Shown piece after piece: positions 49,808 to 58,991 of a stretch of 64,000 bases of DNA. How positions within the stretch are numbered: position 1 is the first letter of the stretch; each line of letters opens with the position of its first letter. Source of the stretch: Marivivens aquimaris (GTDB lineage: Bacteria > Pseudomonadota > Alphaproteobacteria > Rhodobacterales > Rhodobacteraceae); contig NZ_JADBGB010000001.1 in the NCBI RefSeq assembly GCF_015220045.1, positions 186,001-250,000 on the forward strand, given 5' to 3'. A program made the translations under genes and the position numbers. The notes under the pieces were generated by a model that was not told the origin of the DNA, ran no database searches, and was given only the letters and a program-made list of their open reading frames with translations.

Positions 49808-51579
49808 GAAATCACCTTTACTGCAATGGCATAGGGGTCGGTCGTCAGGTCGCCGACCGAGAAATCGGGGGAGTGGAGCATGTGGTCAGGGAAGGGGCCT
49901 GCCTTGCCGCGAAGCTCGGGGTTTTGGGGCTGGAGGCGAAGCGCGATGCAAATCTGCCCGCCCTTGAACGGCCACGCGACGTAGATGCCTTCCTCGCCGA
50001 GTAGGTCGGCATCAGTCAGGCCCTTTTCGCCAGACTTGAGGATGGGCACGATCTTCTCTTTGCGAAACGCCAGCAGGTCCTTAGTCAGCTGCTCCCAGTC
50101 TGCGCGATGCGGCGTGTCTTCTGGCCGGAACGGATAGGATGCGGCAGCGGTTTCAGGATCGGTCGGATCGCTCATCTTGCTGGCGTCGTGTCCGATGCTG
50201 GCCAGTTCGCGCGCGCGCCCTTCGCGGCAGCCTTTGGCAAGGTCACCTTCGAAATCGACGAAGAAGTTGAACGGCGCGGTTGAGCCGACTTCCTCGCCCA
50301 TGAAAAGCATCGGCGTGAAGGGCGAGCAGAGCAGCAGCGTGTGTAGAACGCGCGCGGCGGTGTCGTTGCTCAGCGCAATCAGGCGTTCACCGCCCGCGCG
50401 GTTGCCGATCTGGTCGTGGGTCTGGTTGGAGTTGACGAAGGCGCTCCATGGCAGGTGACCGGCGGACGCGCCCATCGGTTCGCCAGCAGGGCGTTTTTGG
50501 CCCTCGTTGACCTGACCGCGTTCAAGCGCCAGTTTCAGATCACCGATAGGATCATGGGCGAATGGTTCATAATAGGCGAAATCCTCGCCCGTCAGCGTGC
50601 AGTGTACGGTGTGGTGGTAGTCGTCGTTCCACTCCGCATCATAGCCTGCATCGCGCAGATGCGGCAGGTTGCGCTCGTCCTCGGTGATCATGTGGATCGG
50701 GCGGCCCCAATCCTTGGCGCGGATCGCGTCGATCAGCGAGATCAGGAACGGGCGGTGGCCTTCCTCGCTGATCTGGTGGACGGCATCGAGGCGAAGGCCG
50801 TCGAAGCCGTAATCTTCCAGCCAGCGGATCGCGATGTCACCAAAATAGTGGCGCACTTCATCGCGGGAAAAGTCGATGCCAGCGCCCCAGGGCGTGTCGG
50901 TCTGGTGGAAGAACTCGGGGCAATATTCGCCGATGTAGTTTCCCGAGGGGCCGAAGTGGTTCATCACAAGGTCGAGGATGACAGAAATGCCAAGTTCATG
51001 CGCCTTGCTGACGAGCGCGACGAGGTCATCAGGCGTGCCATAGGCGTTGTGCGGCGCGCCGATAAGTACGCCGTCATAACCCCAGCCGCGATGACCTTCG
51101 AATTGCGACAGCGGCATGAGTTCGATTGCCGTGAAACCCAGTGCGGCGAGGCGTTCTAGTTCTGCGGTTGCGGCTTTGAACGTACCTTCCTTTGTGAAGG
51201 TGCCGACGTGAAGCTCGTAAATGACGAGGTCTTCCATCGACATGCCATCCCACGCAGGTGGCGGCGTTACTTCGGTCACAACCGACGAATCGTGCACATC
51301 ACCGGACTGGAACCGTGCGGCGGGGTCGGGGCGGTCGTTGCCGTTGATGCGGAATGTGTAGGTGTCGCCGACTTCGGCAGGGATTTCGGCCCAGTACCAA
51401 CCGTTCGAGGACGTGGTCGGGTGGGCGCTGCCGTTCAGAACCAATTCGACTGTTTGTGCAGCGGGCGCCCAGATGGCGAACCGCCAACGGCCGTCGCTGA
51501 CCTTGGTCGCTCCCCATTGGAATTGAAGATCACTCGGCTCGAACGGGCGATCGATGCGCGTCATAGAAAGCTGCCCCAT
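49804..51579 (-). CDS. treZ: Malto-oligosyltrehalose trehalohydrolase (TreZ)
   Basis: About 591 residues. A CBM48-like N-terminal domain (residues ~10-95) precedes the GH13 barrel with YELHVGTFTKEGTF, HRGWGYDGVLIGAPHNAYG, DLVMNHFGPSGNY, the nucleophile Asp in GLRLDAVHQI and the acid Glu in MITEDERN. It releases trehalose from TreY's product. Several starts are possible (51579, 51564, or TTG 51600); none has a perfect Shine-Dalgarno. First gene of the trehalose operon; trehalose is an osmo- and desiccation protectant. Confidence 0.93.
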   Translation of the reverse strand: MGQLSMTRIDRPFEPSDLQFQWGATKVSDGRWRFAIWAPAAQTVELVLNGSAHPTTSSNGWYWAEIPAEVGDTYTFRINGNDRPDPAARFQSGDVHDSSVVTEVTPPPAWDGMSMEDLVIYELHVGTFTKEGTFKAATAELERLAALGFTAIELMPLSQFEGHRGWGYDGVLIGAPHNAYGTPDDLVALVSKAHELGISVILDLVMNHFGPSGNYIGEYCPEFFHQTDTPWGAGIDFSRDEVRHYFGDIAIRWLEDYGFDGLRLDAVHQISEEGHRPFLISLIDAIRAKDWGRPIHMITEDERNLPHLRDAGYDAEWNDDYHHTVHCTLTGEDFAYYEPFAHDPIGDLKLALERGQVNEGQKRPAGEPMGASAGHLPWSAFVNSNQTHDQIGNRAGGERLIALSNDTAARVLHTLLLCSPFTPMLFMGEEVGSTAPFNFFVDFEGDLAKGCREGRARELASIGHDASKMSDPTDPETAAASYPFRPEDTPHRADWEQLTKDLLAFRKEKIVPILKSGEKGLTDADLLGEEGIYVAWPFKGGQICIALRLQPQNPELRGKAGPFPDHMLHSPDFSVGDLTTDPYAIAVKVIS

Positions 51580-51652
51580 AAAGTATGTCCGTAAAGACAA
51601 CCTTCTTGCAGGGCGCCAGTTCCCGGTTTTGTGAGATTCCGGTGCTTAAGTG

Positions 51653-52198
51653 TTAGCTGCGGTCGTAACGTGCCGCATATTCGAGCAACCGGTCGATGAT
51701 CTTGCGACTTTGGACCGATGCGCCATCCAGACCGTCGGCGAGAGCATCTTTCAACGCTTCGACCTGCCCGCGCCGGATCAAACGCGCAGAGCTTTCGGCG
51801 ACACTGGCGATATTGCCGAGCGAGTGGCGCAATTCCGAGATGCTTTGGCCCAGATCAGGATCGTAGGGCAGCATCTCGATGGCGGAGATGACGACGTAGG
51901 CGGCACCATCCTGCGGATAGCACTCAACTTCGTAATCCGTTCCGCCAAGTTGGACGTGCATGGAAGCGACATTGCCGCTTTGGGCATTTCGCACAGCTTC
52001 GGACACGCCAGAACTAGCTGCAAGAGCGGTCACCAGATCGGCGGGAGTGTCTGTAGAAGAGAGCGCCTTGAGGGACGCCAAGGACAAGTCGTCAGACGGC
52101 ACAACCATACCGCCCAGCACGGGACGCCGGTCGCCCAGTACATAGGGCGCGACCTGGCCGTTAGGCAGGGTCAGATGTTGATGACGTGTCCCGTTCAT
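51653..52198 (-). CDS. Unidentified protein with an H-box-like helix
   Basis: A 181-residue soluble protein I cannot assign to a named family. Residues 120-150 (SELRHSLGNIASVAESSARL) resemble the phospho-accepting helix of HWE/HisKA_2 kinases, compare ELNHRVRNILNLIRGLV in the phytochrome encoded next door. His 125 would be the acceptor. There is no ATPase domain after it, so it could be a phosphotransfer protein. The first half reads as a small alpha/beta (PAS-like?) domain. It is downstream of the bacteriophytochrome gene on the same strand, separated by 90 bp with an inverted repeat. Confidence 0.65.
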   Translation of the reverse strand: MNGTRHQHLTLPNGQVAPYVLGDRRPVLGGMVVPSDDLSLASLKALSSTDTPADLVTALAASSGVSEAVRNAQSGNVASMHVQLGGTDYEVECYPQDGAAYVVISAIEMLPYDPDLGQSISELRHSLGNIASVAESSARLIRRGQVEALKDALADGLDGASVQSRKIIDRLLEYAARYDRS

Positions 52199-52236
52199 GT
52201 CGTATCCCGAAGTTTAGGATCGGTATACGCAAGGAT

Positions 52237-52274
52237 ATTTTTCAGCGCTTGTCCACAGGTCAGCGCTGAAAAAT
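52237..52274. repeat. Perfect 13-bp inverted repeat between phytochrome and H-box gene
   Basis: ATTTTTCAGCGCT (52237-52249) and AGCGCTGAAAAAT (52262-52274) flank a 12-nt loop. The hairpin ends in A5T on both strands rather than a T-run, so it is not a classical terminator. It could be a leader structure, an RNA end or an operator. Confidence 0.6.
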
Positions 52275-52288
52275 GGGAAATTCGTTAA

Positions 52289-54844
52289 TTATTTATTATG
52301 CGCCGCTTTGAAGGCCGCCATTAGCGAGTCACTGCTGAACGGTTTCTGCACGATTTTGCAGGGCGGATAGCTCGCCTGGATTTCCTCGGTTTCGCCGTAA
52401 CCCGTTGCAACCACGAAAGGAGTTCCACGCTCGTAGAGCAGTTCGGCGACCGGAACGGACTGTTCGCTGCCGAGGTTCACGTCCAGTAGCGCGAAGTCGA
52501 TCTGGTGACGCTCGATCTCTTCGAGCGCTTGCTGAACCGACGAAGCGATGACAACTTTGCTTGCACCGGCGCTTTCCAGAATGGCCGCAGCATCCATTGC
52601 GATGATCAGAGCGTCTTCGAGAACCAGAGCGGTGCCGCCGAGGTTGAAGCCGGACTTGTCGGCGCTTGCAACGTCTGTGGTGCTCACTTCGTTTTCGACC
52701 TCGATGATGCTGTTGATGTACGACGGCGGGACGCGGAAATTGGCGACGACGCCCGTGACGCGGTAGTGTATTTCGGCATCGCCACGCAGTTCGTGCGGGA
52801 TGGATCGTTCGATGATAGTCGAACCGAAACCACGACGTGTCGGCGGGGCGACAGGCGGGCCGTTCTTTTCTTTCCAATCGATCAGAAGACCGCCGCTGCG
52901 GTCAATCGACAGGTCGATTTCGATGCGTCCGCTCTGGTCACACAGTGCGCCGTATTTCAGCGAATTGGTAGCCATTTCGTGCAGGACGAGCGCCATAGTG
53001 GTGTAGGCGGTCGGCGCCAGCATCACATCCGGGCCTTCGATCTTTACGCGGACGTTTTTGTCCATCGCGTAAGCTTCGAATTCCATACGGATCAAGGATT
53101 TGAGCGACGACGGCTCCCACTTTTCCTTGGTCAGCTGGTCGTGCGCGCGGGCGAGAGACTGGATGCGACCATCGAGGCTCGCAGTAAATTCGGTCAGCGT
53201 GTTCGCACCGTTCTTCGAGGTCGAAACAAGGCCGCGGATCAGGTTAAGGATGTTCCGGACGCGGTGGTTGAGTTCAGAGATCAGAAGCTGCTGGTGCTCT
53301 TGCGCGCGGCGCCGCTCTTCGTTGGCGGCGTCGGTCATCTTGAGGAAGATCTCGAGCAGCACAGTGCGCAGCAGTTCTGCCGCATGGAGCGAACCAAGGT
53401 CCCACGGCGCGCTTCGTCCGGCGACGTTTTCTTTCCAGACGTCGAAGCTCTTGCGCGGGGTGAGGCGCACGCCATTCGGGCCGGTCTCGACGGGCTTATT
53501 CGGGTCGCCCGCCCATTGGACGGTCTGTTCGATCGGACGACGGCAGAGGATGATGTAGTCGCGCGGACGCTTGGAAATCGGGATCGCGAGGATGCCGGCG
53601 CAGCGCTGAACGAAATCCTCGGCGTCGGGGTGCATCTTTACCAGATGATCGGTCGCGTAGACCGCAGTGCCGATACGGGTGTCGAGCATGCGTGCCAGAC
53701 TGTAGAACTCTTCCTCGGTCGGGGTCGCTCCGGCGCGGAAGAATTTGCCGTCGGTATAGAGGATGATGCCGTCGTGCGGGATGACGCGCTCGATATCCTC
53801 GGACACGTTCAGCAAGCTGTCAGCGAGCGTACGACCGTCGGCCATATGCGCGATGAGCATGGTCTGCAGACGACCGGAATCAATTTCGACCTGAGCGCGG
53901 GCGTGCTCTTCCTGACGGCTGAGTTCGTAGGAGAACAGATGGGCGAACATCTCGATCGCGGTGCGGCGTTCGTAGTCGATATAAAGCGGCGAGTGGTTGT
54001 GGCAGGCAAAGAGGCCCCACAGCTCGCCATTTTTCATGATCGACACCGACATCGACGCCTCAACGCCCATGTTCTTGAGATATTCGATGTGGATCGGCGA
54101 CACCGAGCGGGTCACAGCAAGTGACAGGTCCAGCGGCTGGCCAGCAAAGGTCTGCGGCGGCACGATGAGCGAGCCTTCGTCGTTCACGTCTGCGATCAGA
54201 CGGAGCAGTGAACGTTTGTAGAGCGCGCGGGCCTGGACCGGAATGTCCGACGCGGGGAAGTTCAGACCGAGGTAGCGGCGCTCACCATCGGCGCGGTCTT
54301 CCGCCAGCACACGGCCAGAGGCATCGGGTTGGAATTGGTAGACCATCACGCTGTCAAAACCCGACAAGCGGCGCATACAGCGAGCCGCTTCACGGGCGAG
54401 GTCGGTCATATCCACCTTATGCTGAAGGCGGTTGATCAACGGATAAACCTCGGAGGTCACGTCCAGATCGCGCGGGCCGCTCTTGGGTTCGAATTCGATC
54501 ACCATGTGCTTGCCGCTCTGGTGAAGCGAAATGTCATAAAGTCTATGTGCACCGCGTACGATCACGCCGAACATACGTACCACGCCAGACGGGTTGGCGA
54601 GGATGCTCAGGTTCTGGCGGATCCGGTCGAACGTGTCCGAAACGATAAGTTCGGTCAGCGGTTTGCCAAGCAGGTCGTTCGGCTCGATATCAAAGATGTC
54701 TTTGACGTTCGAGGACGTGTGCTGAACGATCCAATCCGACGACACAGCAACCAGCGCACCATAGGATTGAACGCGACCCAATTGGTGGATCGGCTCGCGG
54801 TCGCAGTTGGTGAGGTCGACTTGGAAGTCCGCGTTGTTGTTCAT
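52289..54844 (-). CDS. bphP: Bacteriophytochrome with HWE histidine kinase and C-terminal receiver domain
   Basis: An 851-residue photosensor: PAS (~15-120), GAF (~135-300), PHY (~315-500), HWE kinase (~520-710) and receiver (~730-850). The biliverdin-binding Cys is Cys 14 in LTNCDREPIHQLG. The GAF signature PASDIPVQARALYK and the PHY tongue motif PRKSF are both present. The kinase H-box is ELNHRVRNILNLIRG and the receiver Asp lies in FALLDVNLG. It senses red/far-red light through biliverdin IXalpha. The heme oxygenase that makes biliverdin is encoded directly upstream with a 4-nt overlap. Confidence 0.95.
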   Translation of the reverse strand: MNNNADFQVDLTNCDREPIHQLGRVQSYGALVAVSSDWIVQHTSSNVKDIFDIEPNDLLGKPLTELIVSDTFDRIRQNLSILANPSGVVRMFGVIVRGAHRLYDISLHQSGKHMVIEFEPKSGPRDLDVTSEVYPLINRLQHKVDMTDLAREAARCMRRLSGFDSVMVYQFQPDASGRVLAEDRADGERRYLGLNFPASDIPVQARALYKRSLLRLIADVNDEGSLIVPPQTFAGQPLDLSLAVTRSVSPIHIEYLKNMGVEASMSVSIMKNGELWGLFACHNHSPLYIDYERRTAIEMFAHLFSYELSRQEEHARAQVEIDSGRLQTMLIAHMADGRTLADSLLNVSEDIERVIPHDGIILYTDGKFFRAGATPTEEEFYSLARMLDTRIGTAVYATDHLVKMHPDAEDFVQRCAGILAIPISKRPRDYIILCRRPIEQTVQWAGDPNKPVETGPNGVRLTPRKSFDVWKENVAGRSAPWDLGSLHAAELLRTVLLEIFLKMTDAANEERRRAQEHQQLLISELNHRVRNILNLIRGLVSTSKNGANTLTEFTASLDGRIQSLARAHDQLTKEKWEPSSLKSLIRMEFEAYAMDKNVRVKIEGPDVMLAPTAYTTMALVLHEMATNSLKYGALCDQSGRIEIDLSIDRSGGLLIDWKEKNGPPVAPPTRRGFGSTIIERSIPHELRGDAEIHYRVTGVVANFRVPPSYINSIIEVENEVSTTDVASADKSGFNLGGTALVLEDALIIAMDAAAILESAGASKVVIASSVQQALEEIERHQIDFALLDVNLGSEQSVPVAELLYERGTPFVVATGYGETEEIQASYPPCKIVQKPFSSDSLMAAFKAAHNK

Positions 54845-55470
54845 GCTTGGGCCTTTAGAAGTTCGGTCGCCTGTCCCGCAGCCGCCTGAAAGATGGCAAA
54901 TCCGGCACCGACATCGTCGATGAGTTTGTCGGCCAATCTCGAGTTGCGGTCAACCATCTCTAGGCGAGCGCAGCAAGCAGCCCAGCCCCCTTGATCGGCC
55001 ATTTCGAAATAGGCGGGCAGGGGGGTGATACCTGCCTCTGTCAGTTGGCGCGCTAGGACTTTGGTGCCGAGGCGCGAGCCGTAAAAAATGTAGTCAACGG
55101 CAAGCGGGTGCAGCTTGCGCGGCGCAATGGGGAGGGGGCGGTTCAGCGGCCGATCTTTGCAGTCCTGCATCAGGGCGTCGATCGCTTGGTCCATCGCTTC
55201 GCATGCCTCTCCGGCACGCTGCTCGCGAAGGGAACAAAAGCCAAGCAACTGGGCAGTCAGGAACCAATCGAGGTTTTCTGCCGGGGCATCACGAAATGGC
55301 TGGAACGTCGCTTCGGCCTGATCGTGGTGGGCACGCGAAGCGGTACGCAGGGTGAAGCGGAAGGACTGGTCCTTCGACGCGGAGTTAACCGGTGATGCAG
55401 GTGAGTTCACGCCACTGGCAAGCACTTGCTGCGCGGACTCGTGCAGCGGGGAGTTCATTGTCGTCTTCAA
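54841..55470 (-). CDS. bphO: Heme oxygenase (BphO), biliverdin supply for the phytochrome
   Basis: About 209 residues. The proximal heme His is in TASRAHHDQAEATFQPF (near residue 50), and DYIFYGSRLGTKVLARQL matches the conserved GSxLG-type distal helix of bacterial heme oxygenases. It opens heme to biliverdin, iron and CO. The start is either TTG 55470, with GAGGG upstream, or ATG 55458, which has a weaker site. It overlaps the phytochrome gene by 4 nt, giving one photoreceptor-chromophore operon. Confidence 0.9.
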   Translation of the reverse strand: MKTTMNSPLHESAQQVLASGVNSPASPVNSASKDQSFRFTLRTASRAHHDQAEATFQPFRDAPAENLDWFLTAQLLGFCSLREQRAGEACEAMDQAIDALMQDCKDRPLNRPLPIAPRKLHPLAVDYIFYGSRLGTKVLARQLTEAGITPLPAYFEMADQGGWAACCARLEMVDRNSRLADKLIDDVGAGFAIFQAAAGQATELLKAQA

Positions 55471-55609
55471 TTGTCCCTCGGCCAGTTAAAGGCTTATTCA
55501 ACCGTTAACGTGCGTACGGGCGTAAAGTTCCCGTGGATCACAAAAAAAATGCGCCGAACCGACGAAATTGTGGTCCGCGCATTTGAAGCGAGCAGAAAAT
55601 GGATTGTAA

Positions 55610-55996
55610 TCAGGCAGCTAGGACCGAAACGATCGAGTCCTCGATTTGATAGGGTACAGTCGGTTTCGGGCAGAAAATCATGCCCGGATAACGGCTGGAA
55701 AGTTCGTCCTCAGTGGCGTGAGCCGAGTGGAAGATGATCGGCACGTTCGCTTTTTGCAGTACATCGGCCAGCGCGAATACTTCGCCGCCGCGTACATTCA
55801 CATCGAGGATCGCCAGCGTCGGCAGGCTTTCGGCCATGGCGCTGAGACCGCCGTCTACGCTCGGTGCAGGGCCCATCACGTCCAGGCCCATGTCTTCGAC
55901 TATGAATTTCAGATCGAGAGCGATGATCGCCTCGTCTTCTACGATAAGAACCCGACCTGCATCGGACTCTAGTAAACCTGCTATTCTCGCATCCAT
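55610..55996 (-). CDS. Single-domain response regulator
   Basis: A 128-residue receiver domain with no output domain. It has VLIVEDEAIIALDLKF (acidic pair), phospho-acceptor Asp in LAILDVNVRGGE (~66) and the switch Lys in FCPKPTVPYQI. The sequence resembles receivers that partner HWE kinases, including the one fused to the phytochrome. It lies 139 bp upstream of the heme oxygenase gene on the same strand, so it may exchange phosphate with BphP or the H-box-like protein. Confidence 0.88.
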   Translation of the reverse strand: MDARIAGLLESDAGRVLIVEDEAIIALDLKFIVEDMGLDVMGPAPSVDGGLSAMAESLPTLAILDVNVRGGEVFALADVLQKANVPIIFHSAHATEDELSSRYPGMIFCPKPTVPYQIEDSIVSVLAA

Positions 55997-56651
55997 GACT
56001 GCTCCTCGCTTTTATTCGTTCGGACGGTCTATGCGGATTCAAGGACTCTCGGACGGAGTTTGTTCCACGAATTATTCGTCGGCGATGCTCACGTATGCAG
56101 AAAGGTAACAAGACCTACCCGAATGCAACACTTTGATATGTGCAAATTTGCAATGAAGTGCGTCGCAGCTGTTGAAAAATCAGCAGAAAACGGTCCGGAC
56201 CTCACCGGGGTTCAGTGCGGGTTTTGCAGTGCGGCGATCACGTGATGTGACCGCATTCGTGAGGGCTTCTGACAGTTTCTTGAAGACGTTTGATCGCTTG
56301 CGAGTGGACTGAAACACGTGTGGTCCGATCGCAGATTTGTCATTCTAAATATTTGATATAAGGACGCTTTCTGTCCCATAGGGCTGTAACACCTACCGAG
56401 ACCGTGAATTTCCGGCGAACTTAGCCGAGCGACGCCCATGGCGCGATCTCACTGCAAAAAAAAAACACCAGATGAGGCGTCAAATTCCGCAGCTGCGAGT
56501 AGCCAAATCGGCCTCCTCAGCAAATTGCACAATAAATTCTACTTAACCCGCTAACCAAGGATGATTACACAATCAGAGGTGACAAAATGTGCAAAAATTT
56601 TTCTGCAGCAAATATTTTTTAACTGCGATTCGTAGCGCTTCGGGTGACCGT
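55997..56651. other. Gene-free, A/T-rich 655-bp region
   Basis: Short open frames exist on both strands but none has a ribosome-binding site and plausible composition. The stretch carries homopolymer A and T runs (e.g. about 56455-56465), a 10-bp palindrome ATCACGTGAT (56237-56246) framed by TGCGG/CCGCA, and presumably the response-regulator promoter near 56000-56100. A small RNA is possible; nothing specific is supported. Confidence 0.5.
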
Positions 56652-57098
56652 TCAGCGTAAAATAGGCTCCAGCGCGTCGTACGCCGGCGCATCGGGATCC
56701 CGCCATGCGACGGCTGCAAGGCTATCGGGCTTGAGCCGGTATTCCGAGAGTTCTGACCGCGACACCCAGCGCCGGTGGGACACCACGCCTTCGGGATCCG
56801 TCCACTCACCATAGAGGTCTCCGGACACGATTTCGCAGCGGAAATAGATGTCGACCTGATGGAAGTCGCCGTCCGGATCATGGAATTCGTTGACCAGACA
56901 CGGCTCGCCAACCTTCACGGTGATCCCCGTTTCTTCGAATACCTCGCGGGAAAGGTTGGCAGGCAAGCTCTGGTGCGGCTCTGCACCGCCACCAGGAGCG
57001 CACCACAGATGCGTCCGCCCGCGCCATGCATTGACGATCAGGAGTTTGTTTTCGTTCATGATGATGGCGCGCGTGGCCAGCCGGATCGGTCGTTTCAT
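56652..57098 (-). CDS. Nudix hydrolase
   Basis: A 148-residue Nudix protein. The Nudix box runs from GGAEPHQ to SREVFEETGI (residues ~38-60). The metal-binding REVFEE core is intact, but the conserved Glu earlier in the box is Gln (EPHQ). The family hydrolyses nucleoside diphosphates linked to another moiety; the substrate is unknown. It is a single gene, divergent from the hydrolase at 57178. Confidence 0.9.
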   Translation of the reverse strand: MKRPIRLATRAIIMNENKLLIVNAWRGRTHLWCAPGGGAEPHQSLPANLSREVFEETGITVKVGEPCLVNEFHDPDGDFHQVDIYFRCEIVSGDLYGEWTDPEGVVSHRRWVSRSELSEYRLKPDSLAAVAWRDPDAPAYDALEPILR

Positions 57099-57177
57099 AG
57101 GTTAACTGTGTACAATGACGTCCGGTCAGACAAGATACCCACTGCCGCACATCCTATTGCGCACTATAACCCAAGTC

Positions 57178-57921
57178 ATGAAAAACATTCTCGCTTCACT
57201 GCTGCTATTGACGGGCACCATCGCCCAAGCTGACCACGAGGACGAATGCGTCGTTCTGCTGCACGGACTGGCGCGCACAGGGCTCTCGCTGATCGTCATG
57301 GAAACCGTGCTGGAGGCCGAGGGCTATCAGGTGGTGAACTCGGGCTATCCGTCGACCGAAGATCCGATCGAGGTGCTTGTGGCAGAAAATGTGGGGCAGG
57401 ACGTGGCGCAGTGCGGGGACAAGACGACCCATTTTGTCACGCATTCCATGGGCGGCATTCTGGCGCGTGCATGGCTGTCGAACAACCGGCCCGAGAAGAT
57501 GGGCCGCGTTGTGATGCTGTCACCACCCAACCAAGGCTCGGAACTCGTTGACGAATTTGGGGATTGGGCGCCGTTCGAGTGGATCAACGGACCTGCCGGC
57601 GAGCAGCTCGGCACCGATGACGGAAGCGTTCCGTTGGAACTCGGGCTGCCTGACTACGAACTGGGGATTATCGCGGGGAACCAATCGCTGAACCCGATCT
57701 ACTCGGCGATTATCGACGGTGAGGACGACGGCAAGGTCTCTGTCGCCTCGACCCGTCTGGAGGGCATGACCGACCACATCGTGCTGCCCGTCACGCACAC
57801 TTATATGATGAACAATATCGCAGTGATTTCAGAGGTCATGGCGTTTCTGGCGGATGGCCATTTTGACCACGACCTCGAAGTGCTTGGCGATGATCTGGTG
57901 CAGAGCGAGCCGGCGAATTAA
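57178..57921 (+). CDS. Exported alpha/beta hydrolase (lipase/PGAP1-like)
   Basis: About 247 residues with a signal peptide ([18 protein letters not shown]). The oxyanion motif [11 protein letters not shown] and the nucleophile elbow VTHSMGG, with the catalytic Ser, are clear. The Asp/His partners are probably in the last third (e.g. VLPVTHTYM). It likely hydrolyses an ester in the periplasm or outside the cell. ATG 57178 is chosen to start at the signal peptide; the frame is open further upstream. It overlaps purK tail to tail by 4 nt. Confidence 0.85.
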   Translation: MKNILASLLLLTGTIAQADHEDECVVLLHGLARTGLSLIVMETVLEAEGYQVVNSGYPSTEDPIEVLVAENVGQDVAQCGDKTTHFVTHSMGGILARAWLSNNRPEKMGRVVMLSPPNQGSELVDEFGDWAPFEWINGPAGEQLGTDDGSVPLELGLPDYELGIIAGNQSLNPIYSAIIDGEDDGKVSVASTRLEGMTDHIVLPVTHTYMMNNIAVISEVMAFLADGHFDHDLEVLGDDLVQSEPAN

Positions 57922-58991
57922 TTCGCCGGACCCGTGATGCGGTTGATGTGGCCCATTTTGCGGCCCGGCTTGGCTTCGGCCTTACCGTAGAGGTGGATCG
58001 CGACGCCCTCTTTTGCGTAGTCCGGAATGCGGTCCACGTCGTCGCCAATCAGGTTTTCCATCACGACGTTGGAATGGCGGGTGCCATCACCGAGCGGCCA
58101 GCCGACGACAGCGCGGATGTGCTGTTCGAACTGGTCGACGACGCAGCCGTTCTGGGTCCAGTGACCGGAGTTGTGAACGCGCGGAGCGATTTCGTTCACG
58201 ATGAGACCTTCGCGAGTGACGAAGAGCTCAACGCCCATGACGCCAACATAATCCAGCTTGTTCAGGATCTTAGCGGCCAGCAGCACCGCATCGGTGCGCT
58301 GTGCGGGCGTCAGGCGGGCAGGGACGGTGGTCGTGTCGAGGATACCGTTCTTATGCACGTTCTCGCCCGGATCGAAGCAGGACACAGCACCATCCAGACC
58401 GCGAGCGCCGATGACGGACACTTCGTGGCTAAAGTCGACAAAACCTTCGAGGATCGACGGTGCGCCTGCCATGTCGGCCAGCGCCTGTGCGGCGTCTTCG
58501 GGAGCCTTCAGGCGGGCCTGACCCTTGCCGTCGTAGCCGAAGCGGCGGGTTTTCAGGATCGCGGGCAAGCCGATTTCGTCGATGGCTTCGGCCAGATCGA
58601 CCTCATCGTCGACAGCGGCGAACGGAGCGGTCTTGAGGCCGAGGTCGTTCAGAAACGCCTTCTCGACAAGGCGGTCCTGCGACACGGCAAGCGCTTTGCG
58701 GTTCGGACGGATTGGACGCACGGACTCGAGCATGTCGAGCGCGGAGGTTGGCACGTTCTCGAATTCGTAGGTGATCACATCGACCGAAGCTGCGAAATCG
58801 GCGAGCGCGTCGACGTCCTCGTAAGGGGCAGTCGTCACACGGTCGGCGACATGACCAGCAGGCGGGTTGGCCGAAGGTTCGAAAATGTGGGTTTTGAAGC
58901 CGAGGCGAGAGGCCGCGACAGAGAGCATCCGGCCCAGCTGACCGCCGCCCAGAATGCCGATTGTCGCGCCGGGCTCTAGGATATCAGTCAT
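57918..58991 (-). CDS. purK: N5-carboxyaminoimidazole ribonucleotide synthase (PurK)
   Basis: A 357-residue ATP-grasp enzyme. It has [17 protein letters not shown] at the start, [32 protein letters not shown] and [14 protein letters not shown]. It carboxylates AIR with bicarbonate and ATP in purine synthesis. The gene overlaps purE by 8 nt and follows it in the operon. Confidence 0.97.
   Translation of the reverse strand: MTDILEPGATIGILGGGQLGRMLSVAASRLGFKTHIFEPSANPPAGHVADRVTTAPYEDVDALADFAASVDVITYEFENVPTSALDMLESVRPIRPNRKALAVSQDRLVEKAFLNDLGLKTAPFAAVDDEVDLAEAIDEIGLPAILKTRRFGYDGKGQARLKAPEDAAQALADMAGAPSILEGFVDFSHEVSVIGARGLDGAVSCFDPGENVHKNGILDTTTVPARLTPAQRTDAVLLAAKILNKLDYVGVMGVELFVTREGLIVNEIAPRVHNSGHWTQNGCVVDQFEQHIRAVVGWPLGDGTRHSNVVMENLIGDDVDRIPDYAKEGVAIHLYGKAEAKPGRKMGHINRITGPAN

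Noticed and set aside
52505..54124. A 539-codon plus-strand open frame opposite the phytochrome gene
   Set aside because: Antisense shadow; composition follows codon bias of the real gene on the other strand.
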